Assembly (NCBI RefSeq): GCF_000936425.1
Contig: NZ_AVFK01000005.1
Span: 186,001 to 250,000 of the forward strand
Length of the DNA: 64,000 bases
Source: Skermanella aerolata KACC 11604
GTDB taxonomy: Bacteria; Pseudomonadota; Alphaproteobacteria; Azospirillales; Azospirillaceae
Direction of reading: 5' to 3'
Positions 55,096-63,098 of this stretch are shown in pieces (positions within the stretch are counted from its first letter, which is position 1; each line of letters opens with the position of its first letter). A program made the translations under genes and the position numbers. Below the pieces are notes generated by a model, which ran no database searches, had not been told where the DNA came from, and saw only the letters and a program-made list of their open reading frames with translations.

Positions 55096-55707
55096 TCAGC
55101 CAAAAATTTTAAGAATTCCCGAAAAACTTGGATTTTTTGTCAGCCTAGAAGCCAAACGCAGAAATCTTCTTCTATTTAAAAGACTTTCAAGTTCTATCAT
55201 CTTTCTCCGTCGGTAATCTGGTAAATTTTTAAGATCTGCTGCCGCTGGGAGCGACCAAGCAGACTCACAATCGTCAAAAATGTTGAAGAAATCACCAATG
55301 AGATCGTTAGAATTGCGAAAAGAATAGGAGAGTGTTGATGGCTCATCGAGATCATCAAAGAACACTATGCACGGCATATCTGCCCTTCGCACTCCAAAAT
55401 ATTCACGCGCCTCCGAATTAAAACTATCAGTCTGATGAGGAGAGAACCCTGCAAATGTTGTTAAGTATCCTATTGAGTTGCCTTTGATCATTGATCTTCT
55501 TCGGGGTTTTCTTTCTTTTACTTTAGGAACATCAGCGGTCAAAAGTAACACATATTTTCCTGAAAACTCATGCAGTGAGTTCCAATTATTTAATATTGCT
55601 GAACGAAAGTCTGTATGCGCTTCCGAATACATTAGGCATGCTAGAAAACCATTAAAATTTATAACGTATGGCTTCGAAGCATCCTTAATTTCACTTATAG
55701 TTTCCAT
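55096..55707 (-). CDS. Unrecognised protein, partner of the HEPN-like gene
   Basis: 203 aa, first gene of the AT-rich pair. I do not recognise a family. The N-terminal part (KPYVINFNGFLACLMYS, GKYVLLLTADVP) and MPCIVFFDDLDEPSTL alternate short strands and helices, so an alpha/beta fold, possibly thioredoxin-like without CxxC, is conceivable. The C-terminus is basic (RRRKMIELESLLNRRRFLRLASRL). The two genes are adjacent or overlapping and so co-expressed. Confidence 0.5.
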   Translation of the reverse strand: METISEIKDASKPYVINFNGFLACLMYSEAHTDFRSAILNNWNSLHEFSGKYVLLLTADVPKVKERKPRRRSMIKGNSIGYLTTFAGFSPHQTDSFNSEAREYFGVRRADMPCIVFFDDLDEPSTLSYSFRNSNDLIGDFFNIFDDCESAWSLPAAADLKNLPDYRRRKMIELESLLNRRRFLRLASRLTKNPSFSGILKIFG

Positions 55708-56090
55708 CTTCTCTTTTCCGGACTTGTAGTTTTCTCACCGTTTGGCGTCATTATAGCACATCAAAGAGAAAGGTATGCAAAAAGAAACAGGTCAACCTCC
55801 GGTGGACATGCAATCATCGCCGGTTGAAGCAAATAGCCCTCAGAGGCATTTGCGGAACAGTCAATTCAGAGGCTCATGTCGAGTTTCAGAGTGGCACGTA
55901 GATGCCTCCGCTGCTGCGTCAAGAAGCATCGATAACGCTACCCTGCGAAATTTGACTTCCGCTATAACCAGCGTAAGATTCTCCATGGTGGATGCATCAT
56001 CGCGGCACTGAATGGTTCTGATAGCAAAAAAATGATGCATAGCAACTCGCACATGGCTATCGCCTGATGTGAGTTTCCGGTGAGGGTGCC
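55708..56090. other. Gene-poor stretch between divergent genes
   Basis: About 380 bases that hold no supported gene. Short ORFs on both strands (55775-56011 plus; 55861-56052 minus) overlap each other and lack ribosome-binding sites or recognisable domains. The composition changes from AT-rich (near 55750) to GC-rich (after 55900), which marks the right edge of the AT-rich unit. Confidence 0.45.
55750..55780 (-). promoter_or_regulatory. Possible promoter of the AT-rich pair
   Basis: On the minus strand a perfect TATAAT (55750-55755) lies about 43 nt upstream of the 55707 start. TTGCAT (55775-55780) is a candidate -35 with a long 19-bp spacer. This is a suggestion from motif match only. Confidence 0.3.
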
Positions 56091-56948
56091 ATGGGTAGGA
56101 TGTTCAAGATCAGGATAAGCGGGAGCGGCGCTGGCACCGATGCGCCGTCCGTGGAAGACCTGCTTGATCAGGTTCGCGATTACCTGGAAATCCTCCATGG
56201 CGTCGAGGAAGCGGTGGCCGAGGACGGGGCGCTTGCCATTGATTGGCGGATCGTCGATGCCAGCCGGAACAGTCCGCTTGCGCTGGAGTGTCAGGCATTT
56301 CCGAGGAACTATGCGGTGAACATCGACCGGCGGGCCGAGTTGGTGATGGATTGCACCGCGAAGGGCTTCCAACTCCTGCAAACCACAGCCGAGCGGCCTG
56401 AGTATTTCACGGACAAGGTGCTGACCAAGGCCCTTGGGATCTTCGATCGCGTTACGAACGGCCTCAACCTGACGGAGGTCGATTTCGGCGAAGGATTGCT
56501 GCCGATCTTGATAACGCCGGTAATTGCGCGAGGGGCAGCGGCGAACACGGATCGCGTCCTCAAGCCGGTTTCCAAGCCGTACCGGGAATTCGGCTCCGTC
56601 GAAGGATATTTCCAAGGTGTCGAGCGGGATGGTTTTGGCCGGAAGCTGCTGTATGTCCGGCATCGGGTGACCGGCGACATCATAAAATGCATCGTCTCCG
56701 GGAAGGCGCTTATGGAAGTCGAACGTCACCAGATCGCGGAAGTTTTTCACAATCGGCGCGTTCAGGTAACCGGAATGCTTTACTTCAAAATCTTGGGCAG
56801 GCTATCTCAAGTCGAGGCCAACGAAGTTCGCTTCCTTCGCTCCCGGTCTGAACTGCCACAGGTCGATGATATCATCGACCGTGATTTTACCGGCGGCATG
56901 ACTTCCGAGGATTACGTCGAGAGGCAGCGGAATAGCCGCGCCTCGTAA
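56091..56948 (+). CDS. Hypothetical protein (285 aa)
   Basis: Not recognised. ATG 56091 has GAGGG about 5 nt upstream. The N-terminal half is alpha/beta with a DLLDQVRDYLEILHGVEEAV helix; the C-terminal region (about 185-265: EGYFQGVERDGFGRKLLYVRHRVTGDIIKCIVSG...RRVQVTGMLYFK) has the strand pattern of an OB-like beta-barrel. GC content is normal for the window. It sits between the AT-rich unit and ssrA in the accessory region. Confidence 0.6.
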   Translation: MGRMFKIRISGSGAGTDAPSVEDLLDQVRDYLEILHGVEEAVAEDGALAIDWRIVDASRNSPLALECQAFPRNYAVNIDRRAELVMDCTAKGFQLLQTTAERPEYFTDKVLTKALGIFDRVTNGLNLTEVDFGEGLLPILITPVIARGAAANTDRVLKPVSKPYREFGSVEGYFQGVERDGFGRKLLYVRHRVTGDIIKCIVSGKALMEVERHQIAEVFHNRRVQVTGMLYFKILGRLSQVEANEVRFLRSRSELPQVDDIIDRDFTGGMTSEDYVERQRNSRAS

Positions 56949-56984
56949 AAGCATCTTTTGTATTGCTCTCGCCACCCTCTGTAC

Positions 56985-57221
56985 GTGAGCAATTTCCTTC
57001 TCAGGCTGGCATCCCCCCATGGCGAGGCCGGCACGCGGGCCAACCACAGCGCCCGCGTTGCGGCCTGGATGACGAAGCGGCGGGAGCAGGTCGCGTGGTA
57101 TCGCCGCACAGGGGTCACCGCCCTCCAGCATCAGCGCCAAGCCGCGTTCGCCCGCAAGGATGCGATCGAGCGGGAGCTTCTGGCCCTGGTCACCGCACCG
57201 GTCCCGAATACCCCGGCATGA
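56985..57221 (+). CDS. Possible small basic protein (about 78 aa)
   Basis: From GTG 56985 (or TTG 56958) the frame encodes a charged, coiled-coil-like product (VAAWMTKRREQVAWYRRTGVT, AAFARKDAIERELLALVTAP). Composition looks coding rather than random, but no domain is recognised and there is no strong ribosome-binding site. It precedes ssrA. Low confidence; it may be a remnant. Confidence 0.35.
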   Translation: MSNFLLRLASPHGEAGTRANHSARVAAWMTKRREQVAWYRRTGVTALQHQRQAAFARKDAIERELLALVTAPVPNTPA

Positions 57222-57289
57222 TAGACCCATCGAGCCCCCGCCGGGGGGCTTGAAGTCCCGACCGATTTCGCCTATCTAATGCTCAGCGT

Positions 57290-57662
57290 TGCAGAGCGGC
57301 CTTCGGGCCGTTCGAGACTGCGATCATATAAGACCTGGCGGACGGGGGCTGCAATGCCCCCCGCCTCCACCAAAAGACCTCGTGATGAGCGGGGCATGGT
57401 CTTCGGACCATCAGGCCAAACCTCCTTTGGAGTTCAGGGCTTGTCCTATGGGGGCGAATTAGGATCGACGTGGGTGAATAAGGGTCGTTTAGATGCTGGG
57501 TGAGGTACGCCCGCTGATCCCCTTCCGGGGTGAAGCTCGTCCGACAACTTGTGAATGTCGCAAATGACAACCACAATGCTCAGGATCTCCGCGTAGCTGC
57601 CTAACGGTGGCCGTGGTGAAACTAGGCGGGGCTGGAATGGCCTAGCAACAGAATATTCCCAG
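57290..57662 (+). ncRNA. ssrA: Two-piece (circularly permuted) tmRNA, ssrA
   Basis: The mature 5' strand GGGGGCG (57450-57456) lies downstream of the mature 3' strand CGCCTCC-A-CCA (57362-57372), and the two pair as an acceptor stem; this order defines the permuted alphaproteobacterial tmRNA. The acceptor piece carries a T-arm-like GGGGGC..CCCCC hairpin with loop TGCAAT. The coding piece contains a tag ORF GCA..TAA (57560-57604): ANDNHNAQDLRVAA, ending in the usual VAA-type proteolysis signal. GGGTC (about 57482-57486) can pair with GACCT (about 57332-57336). The RNA rescues stalled ribosomes together with SmpB and tags products for ClpXP. The outer ends of both pieces are estimates. Confidence 0.93.
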
Positions 57663-57690
57663 AAAGGGCGGGGGCAACCCCGCCCTTTTT
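57663..57690 (+). terminator. Intrinsic terminator of ssrA
   Basis: GGGCGGGG (57666-57673) pairs with CCCCGCCC (57678-57685) around GCAA, flanked by AAA and TTTTT (57686-57690). It is a classic intrinsic terminator about 60 nt after the tag stop. Confidence 0.9.
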
Positions 57691-57735
57691 GCTTGGCCCC
57701 GACGCTCCCTCGCCCGCCCCGCCCCGGCTCCACCA

Positions 57736-58437
57736 CTACACGACGGTCCCGAACACCGCCCCGATGCCGGCGGTCAGCGCCATCGCCGCCGCACCCCAGA
57801 ACCCCACGCGCGCCGCGCCCTTGACCGGGTCCGCCCCACCCGCCCGTGCGCCGACCGCACCCAGCAGCGACAGCAGCGCCAGCGACAGGACCGACACCGC
57901 CGGAATCAGCATCCCGGCCGGAGCCAACAGCACCGTCACCAGCGGCAAGGCCGCCCCGACCGCGAAGGATGCCGCCGAGGCCATCGCCGCCTGGACCGGA
58001 CGCGCCGTCGTGATCTCCGATATCCCAAGCTCGTCCCGCGCATGCGCGCCCAGCTTGTCGTGATCCATCAACTGCACGGCGACCTGCCGCGCCAGATCCA
58101 GCGTCAGCCCACGCCCAACATAGATCTGCGCCAGTTCCTCCCGCTCGGCATCGGGATACTCGTGCAGTTCCTTCGCTTCCTTGGCAAGGTCGGCCTGCTC
58201 GGTATCGGACTGCGAACTGACGGAGACATACTCCCCCGCCGCCATCGACATGGCGCCCGCCACCAGCCCGGCGGCGCCGACGACCAGGATCTCCCTCGGC
58301 TCGGCATTCGACGCCGCGACGCCGACGATCAGGCTGGCGGTCGAGACGATGCCGTCATTCGCTCCCAGCACTGCCGCCCGCAGCCATCCGATGCGTTCGA
58401 GCAGATGGTTTTCCCGATGATGTCTCAAGCGCGCCAT
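57736..58437 (-). CDS. VIT1/CCC1 family iron/manganese transporter
   Basis: 233 aa membrane protein. The first helix segment WLRAAVLGANDGIVSTASLIVGV and AGAMSMAAGEYVSVSSQSDTEQADL are diagnostic for VIT1/CCC1; the acidic cytoplasmic loop (about 85-145, EAKELHEYPDAEREEL) binds metal; three hydrophobic segments follow. These proteins move Fe2+ or Mn2+ out of the cytosol. Convergent with ssrA. Confidence 0.92.
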   Translation of the reverse strand: MARLRHHRENHLLERIGWLRAAVLGANDGIVSTASLIVGVAASNAEPREILVVGAAGLVAGAMSMAAGEYVSVSSQSDTEQADLAKEAKELHEYPDAEREELAQIYVGRGLTLDLARQVAVQLMDHDKLGAHARDELGISEITTARPVQAAMASAASFAVGAALPLVTVLLAPAGMLIPAVSVLSLALLSLLGAVGARAGGADPVKGAARVGFWGAAAMALTAGIGAVFGTVV

Positions 58438-58514
58438 GAACTACCTTTCCCTCAGGGCTTTCCCCGATGAAGCTCCGCTCCGGATCATACCGGGTTCATC
58501 GCTCACAAGCCCGC

Positions 58515-59849
58515 TCAGGATACATCCAGGGCCGCAAGGCTCCTGGCTACCGTGTCGTATCGGATGGAAATCGCCATCGCGTCCGACTCTTCCTCGGCGG
58601 ACCGGTGACCGGCGGATGCGATCATCCCGGCATGCCGGGCCAAGGCGTCCCGCTGCTGCGCGGTCCGGCAATGGCAGGCCAACTCAGTCAGCGAATCGAG
58701 CATGTGGATCAGGACGGCGGGAGAGGTCGACGCCGCCTGACGCAACTCGTTGTAGGCCCGGTCGACCAGCCCGGTGAACGTGACAGGCCGGGTCACGAGC
58801 CTCGCCACGCCCTGCTCGTCCCGGTGGAAGGCCGGCTCCATGTCGCGGCCCATCACCAGCGCGATCGAGGTCGCCAGCCGGTCGATCACGGCGACGGCGG
58901 TATAGGGGTCGTTGATGCCGGGAGACAGCGCGCGAAGCCCCACCTCGACCATCTGGCGCAGCGAGAACTCGAGGTCCTGGGTCGGCGTGCTCTCGGATCC
59001 CAGCACGATGGCGTCGGCGATCTTGCCGGCCAGTTCGTCGCTCGCCCGCTCCTGCGGCAAGACCAGCACATGGCGCCCGCTGGCCAGCAAGTGCGAGCCT
59101 GCGCGAAAGCGAAGGGTCAGGGTCACGTCATGGTCCTGGGCCAGATTGACCAGCGCCGCATACCCGATCGTCTGGACGTAGCCGCCCTTCGGCAGTCCCA
59201 GCGCCTTACCGCCGGTCTCCTCCGGGACGTCGGTTTCCGGCCGGGCGTCGCTGGGGGCGACGGTGCCCGCTTCGGGCAGAAGCCGCTCGATCAGGTCGTC
59301 CATCTCGCCGCCGACGCGGTTGATCACCGTGTCCGATACGATCGAGCTGGCGAGGTGATGCACATAGAACAGCAGCAGAAAGACGCAGACCAGCGACAAC
59401 ACGCTGCCCAGCGTGATCGCCACGTGCGGCACGTTTTCCGCCGAAAGCTGATCGTCTATCCGGCGATAGACCAGCAGCAGGTAGACAATCGTCATGATGA
59501 AGAAGCCCAGCGACGCCTGCGTCCGCTGGTTGCCGATGAAGCTTCGGATCAGGCGCGGACCAAGCTGGCTGGCCGCCAGCGTCAGCACGACCATAGTGAT
59601 TGAGATCGCCAGCGTCGCCATCGTGATGATGGAGGACAGCAGGGTCGCCAGCAGGTCGCTGGCGCTCCCCGGATTGCCGCTGTAAAGCCACCAGACCCGC
59701 TCGCCGTCTGGCAAAAGATCGCTGTCGATCCGCAAGGCCAAGACGGCGATGACTCCCGCCCCCAGCGTCATCAGCACCGGTATGAACCACAGGCTGGTCT
59801 TGAGCCGCAGCCACAGGTTCAGCAGCCGGTCGTATTTCGTAGCGTCCAT
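58515..59849 (-). CDS. DUF2254 membrane protein
   Basis: 444 aa. The N-terminus has about four membrane helices (SLWFIPVLMTLGAGVIAVLAL; ATLLSSIITMATLAISITMVVLTLAAS; LGFFIMTIVYLLLVY; HVAITLGSVLSLVCVFLLLFYVHH). GERVWWLYSGNPGSASDLLATLLSSI and QLGPRLIRSF are typical of DUF2254. The C-terminal cytoplasmic half contains SPGINDPYTAVAVIDRL. Function unknown. It has its own start at ATG 59849, and shares a strand with the upstream kinase gene (94-nt gap). Confidence 0.88.
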   Translation of the reverse strand: MDATKYDRLLNLWLRLKTSLWFIPVLMTLGAGVIAVLALRIDSDLLPDGERVWWLYSGNPGSASDLLATLLSSIITMATLAISITMVVLTLAASQLGPRLIRSFIGNQRTQASLGFFIMTIVYLLLVYRRIDDQLSAENVPHVAITLGSVLSLVCVFLLLFYVHHLASSIVSDTVINRVGGEMDDLIERLLPEAGTVAPSDARPETDVPEETGGKALGLPKGGYVQTIGYAALVNLAQDHDVTLTLRFRAGSHLLASGRHVLVLPQERASDELAGKIADAIVLGSESTPTQDLEFSLRQMVEVGLRALSPGINDPYTAVAVIDRLATSIALVMGRDMEPAFHRDEQGVARLVTRPVTFTGLVDRAYNELRQAASTSPAVLIHMLDSLTELACHCRTAQQRDALARHAGMIASAGHRSAEEESDAMAISIRYDTVARSLAALDVS

Positions 59850-59943
59850 GGGCGAACAGCCATCCGTTGAGCGTCCGGGATCGGATCAGGTCATGAACCC
59901 ATCCGCCGCCCCTCCGTTCCGGGATCGGCCCGGATAACCCGCG

Positions 59944-62166
59944 TCAGGTTGCCGCCACCTCCCAAGCCCGCCTGGACGGCGCGCCGGCGCCGAAACCGGA
60001 GAAGCGGTGCTCCTCGACCGACACCGTCGTCCGGTACCCGGCCAAGGTGCAGACCTCGACCGTGGCGTCGATCTGGTCCGCCAGCGCCCTCAGCAGGATC
60101 AGCCCCAGCCCCGCGCCGGCCGCCGCGTCCTCCGCCGGACCGGGACCGTCGTCCGATACCGTCAGCACGACGCGGCCGATCTCCGGCCTGTGATGCAGGC
60201 CGATCCGCACGCATCCCTGCCCGCCGTCGGCGCAGCCGTGCTTGAGGCTGTTGATCACCAGCTCGTGGGCGATCAGGCCCAGCGGCAGTGCGGTATCCAG
60301 GTCGCAGCACAGTGGCTCGGCGTCCACCGTCAGCTTGACCGGCCGGTCCAGGTAGCTGCCCCACAGCGTTTCGCACAGCCGGCGGAAATGGTCGACTATC
60401 CTGACCTCCGCGACGTTGTCCGCCGTATAGAGATGCTGGTGGATCGACCCCAGCACGGCGATCCGCTGACCGATCAGATGCATGCGCTCACGAGCTTCGG
60501 GATTGTGGCGCAGCCGGTTCGATTCCACCTGCAATAGGCCGCAGATGGCCTGAAGGTTGTTCTTGACCCTGTGATGCACTTCGGTCAGCAGGATATCCTT
60601 CTCGTGCAGGGAGTCGCCCAATTCCTGCATCAGGCGGATGCGGTCGGTGATGTCGATCATCGTGCCGAGGAAACGCGCGGACCGCGTCCGGTTCTCGGCC
60701 ACACGCCCCCGGATGTCGATCCAGCGGGTTTCGCCAGCCCGGTCCACCGTGCGGATCTCCATCCGCATCTCGCCCAGGATGGATATGGTGTCCATCGACC
60801 TGCCGAAATACTCGCGGTCGTCCACGTGGACGCGGTCCAGGATAGCCGCAAGTCCGATGGCGCCGTCGATGTCCAGGATCTCCCGGCACCGGTCGGAACA
60901 GGTCATGGCGCCGCTCTCCATGTCCCAGTCCCACGTCCCGACCTGTCCGGCTTCCACCGTCATCCGCACCTGCTCTTCGCGATCCCGCAACCGTCGGACC
61001 AGCAGGTCAAGCGACTGGCTGAGCGACTTCACCTCGGCATAGTCGTCGGCCAGCGGGATCGACACGGGGCCGGACACTTCCATAAGGCGATCCGCTGCCC
61101 GCCGGAGCCGCGCCAGCGGCGATGCCAGCCGCGACGCCATGAACCAGGCGAGGCCCAGCGACGCCAGCAGCGTCGCCAGCCCGACCATCAGGATGCTTTG
61201 CCGCAGAGTCGAAACCGGCGCCAGGGCGACTTCCAGCGGTTGCCGCGCCAGGATGGTCCAGCCCAGACCGGAATATTCCCGGTGGCCCAAGCTCCGGGCA
61301 TAGCCGACGACGTAGTCCCTGCCGTCGGGCCAGCGCTCGACCATCGACCCGCCGCCATCGGCCCGCGCCGCCCGGAGGCTGGCAAGGTCCAGCGCGGTAT
61401 GCCGAAGTCCCGTCGGCCCCAGGATCACCTGCCCTTCGCGGGTGACCACAAGCACTTCCGCCGCTTCATGGCGGGCGGCATCCACCAGGACGGAGCGCTC
61501 GACCTCCTCCGCCCACTGCCAGTTCAGATGGGCGCCAAGCACGCCGATGGTGTTGCCGCCGGCATCGACGACCGGCGCCGCCACGTCAACGAAGCGCGGC
61601 GGCTCCTCCGACGGTTCGGCCAGCAGTTTCGCGAGCAGCAGCGCTTCATGGACGTCGCCGGCATGGATTCCGCGCAAGCCTTCCTGGAACCACGGCCGGG
61701 CGCCGACATCCCTGCCCTCCAGCAACCCTCCGGTCGATGCAACGACCGTCCCCTGCACATCGGTGAAGCCGATCCAGGCATAGAGCGGATATGTCGCCTG
61801 AAGCCTGTTCACCAGCGAGCGCCAGCCATCGGCGCTGCCGGGACCAAGCAGATGTTTCGTCAGCGACGCCGCGACGCCGATGTCGCGGAACCGCTCGAAC
61901 ATGCCGGTATCCAGCTTGTCGCGCATCTGATGCGCGACTTCGGTCAGCATGGCGCTGCTGCTGCGCTCGACCTGGCGCGAGGCGATCGCGCCGACCAGCA
62001 TGCTGATTCCGATGACGACAATGGACGAGAGAATGGCGAAGGCCACGATCAGCTTCAGTCTGAGCGATGGACGATACCCGGATCTCACCGGAGCACTCCC
62101 GAAGTCAGCATCGTCATGATGCAGCCCCTTGCTTGTCATGGCTTCCAGCGTTTCCGAAAAGATCAC
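59944..62166 (-). CDS. Membrane sensor histidine kinase, HWE/HisKA_2 type
   Basis: 740 aa; start GTG 62166 or ATG 62139 (neither has a strong ribosome-binding site). TM1 (about 38-60), a large periplasmic dCache-like domain (about 70-315, WIGFTDVQGTVVASTGG, NTIGVLGAHLNWQWAEE), TM2 (about 330-348), HAMP, a PAS domain (about 400-510, WDWDMESGAMTCSDRCREIL), then HisKA_2 with the phosphoacceptor His in LTEVHHRVKNNLQ and an ATPase domain with HELVINSLKHG (N-box) and SDDGPG...GLGLILLRAL (G-box). Such kinases often work in general stress or sensing pathways. No response regulator is adjacent. Confidence 0.93.
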   Translation of the reverse strand: MIFSETLEAMTSKGLHHDDADFGSAPVRSGYRPSLRLKLIVAFAILSSIVVIGISMLVGAIASRQVERSSSAMLTEVAHQMRDKLDTGMFERFRDIGVAASLTKHLLGPGSADGWRSLVNRLQATYPLYAWIGFTDVQGTVVASTGGLLEGRDVGARPWFQEGLRGIHAGDVHEALLLAKLLAEPSEEPPRFVDVAAPVVDAGGNTIGVLGAHLNWQWAEEVERSVLVDAARHEAAEVLVVTREGQVILGPTGLRHTALDLASLRAARADGGGSMVERWPDGRDYVVGYARSLGHREYSGLGWTILARQPLEVALAPVSTLRQSILMVGLATLLASLGLAWFMASRLASPLARLRRAADRLMEVSGPVSIPLADDYAEVKSLSQSLDLLVRRLRDREEQVRMTVEAGQVGTWDWDMESGAMTCSDRCREILDIDGAIGLAAILDRVHVDDREYFGRSMDTISILGEMRMEIRTVDRAGETRWIDIRGRVAENRTRSARFLGTMIDITDRIRLMQELGDSLHEKDILLTEVHHRVKNNLQAICGLLQVESNRLRHNPEARERMHLIGQRIAVLGSIHQHLYTADNVAEVRIVDHFRRLCETLWGSYLDRPVKLTVDAEPLCCDLDTALPLGLIAHELVINSLKHGCADGGQGCVRIGLHHRPEIGRVVLTVSDDGPGPAEDAAAGAGLGLILLRALADQIDATVEVCTLAGYRTTVSVEEHRFSGFGAGAPSRRAWEVAAT

Positions 62167-62627
62167 GCTACAAAGCTGAAGCTATTTGGAGTCAACTCGA
62201 AAGTAAATATCCCAAAGGTCAATGCGGGTTTTGCTGCTTTTTCAGTAAGCACCGGGAAAAATTATTTCTGTTTCGGCGCCTGCTTCATCAAATCTTAATA
62301 ATTTTAGTTAAAAGTGAAACCGGCTCGACGGCACGATATAGGGCGGCTTCTCTTTGGAAGTATCCGGCACCTCCCCCGTCGGCACGATTCGCATCCCGTC
62401 CGCCTGACGTGAACGGATACCCAATCCAAGCGGTTCTGAAAGCGCACGAGTAAACTTTCGTTAAAACTTTATAAAAATCCCATACCTCTCTTCCACGGCT
62501 TGGCTGTTTCTACCCATATCGGTATTTTCAATCTCAGAACACGGCAGGACGCGAAACAAAGCGATCCGAAAAGCCGAACAAATAAAACAATAGCCAGCCG
62601 GACGCGGGCTGAGCGAGGAAATGACAG
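62167..62627. other. Long intergenic region upstream of the curli genes
   Basis: About 460 bases without a gene. It is AT-rich in parts (62170-62310, 62450-62500) and separates the divergent kinase and curli genes, so it probably holds both promoters. I cannot identify a specific operator or sigma motif. Confidence 0.5.
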
Positions 62628-63050
62628 ATGGCTAAAGTATCAAATTCCCTTATCGCAGGCACCATTTTATTGGTCTGCTTGAACGGAACCGCCGCAGCCG
62701 GTCAACTCACTTACCGGCCGATCAATCCTTCGTTCGGCGGCGATCCTTTCAACTCCGCACATTTGCTTGGCATCGCCAATGCCAACGACCGCTACAAGGA
62801 CCCCGACGCCGTCGATATCGAGGAAGTCCTCAACAACATCGATTTCGGCACCGCCGGCGCTACGACTGCCGGCACCACGGGAACCGCCGGAAGCGGCGTC
62901 CTGACCGACGGCATCGGAAACGGCACGAGCTCCGGCGCCGTTAATACGACCACCGATACTACCACGGGGACAAGCAGCGGCACCGCCACGCGAAGCGGTC
63001 TCGGCCTTTCCATTACGCCGAACTCCGACGGAAGCTTCACGATCCGCTGA
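62628..63050 (+). CDS. csgF: Curli assembly protein CsgF
   Basis: 140 aa from ATG 62628, with AGGAA 7 nt upstream. A signal peptide (residues 1-24, cut after AAA) is followed by GQLTYRPINPSFGGDPFNSAHLLGIANANDRYKDP, the conserved N-terminal region of CsgF that sits in the CsgG pore. From about residue 74 to 122 the protein is Gly/Thr/Ser-rich, instead of the longer conserved C-terminal domain in E. coli CsgF. It works at the outer membrane to attach curli fibres. It lies 48 nt upstream of csgG. Confidence 0.9.
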   Translation: MAKVSNSLIAGTILLVCLNGTAAAGQLTYRPINPSFGGDPFNSAHLLGIANANDRYKDPDAVDIEEVLNNIDFGTAGATTAGTTGTAGSGVLTDGIGNGTSSGAVNTTTDTTTGTSSGTATRSGLGLSITPNSDGSFTIR

Positions 63051-63098
63051 CATCAGTGCCGGATTCTCGGCCATTTCCTGTGAAGAGAGTTTTCAATC

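Noticed and set aside
55775-56011. ORFs on both strands in the gap before the 285-aa gene
   Set aside because: They overlap each other, have no binding sites or recognisable domains, and cross a composition boundary.
56802-57230. 142-codon minus-strand ORF overlapping the 285-aa gene end
   Set aside because: It overlaps the better-supported plus-strand gene and has no binding site or domain.
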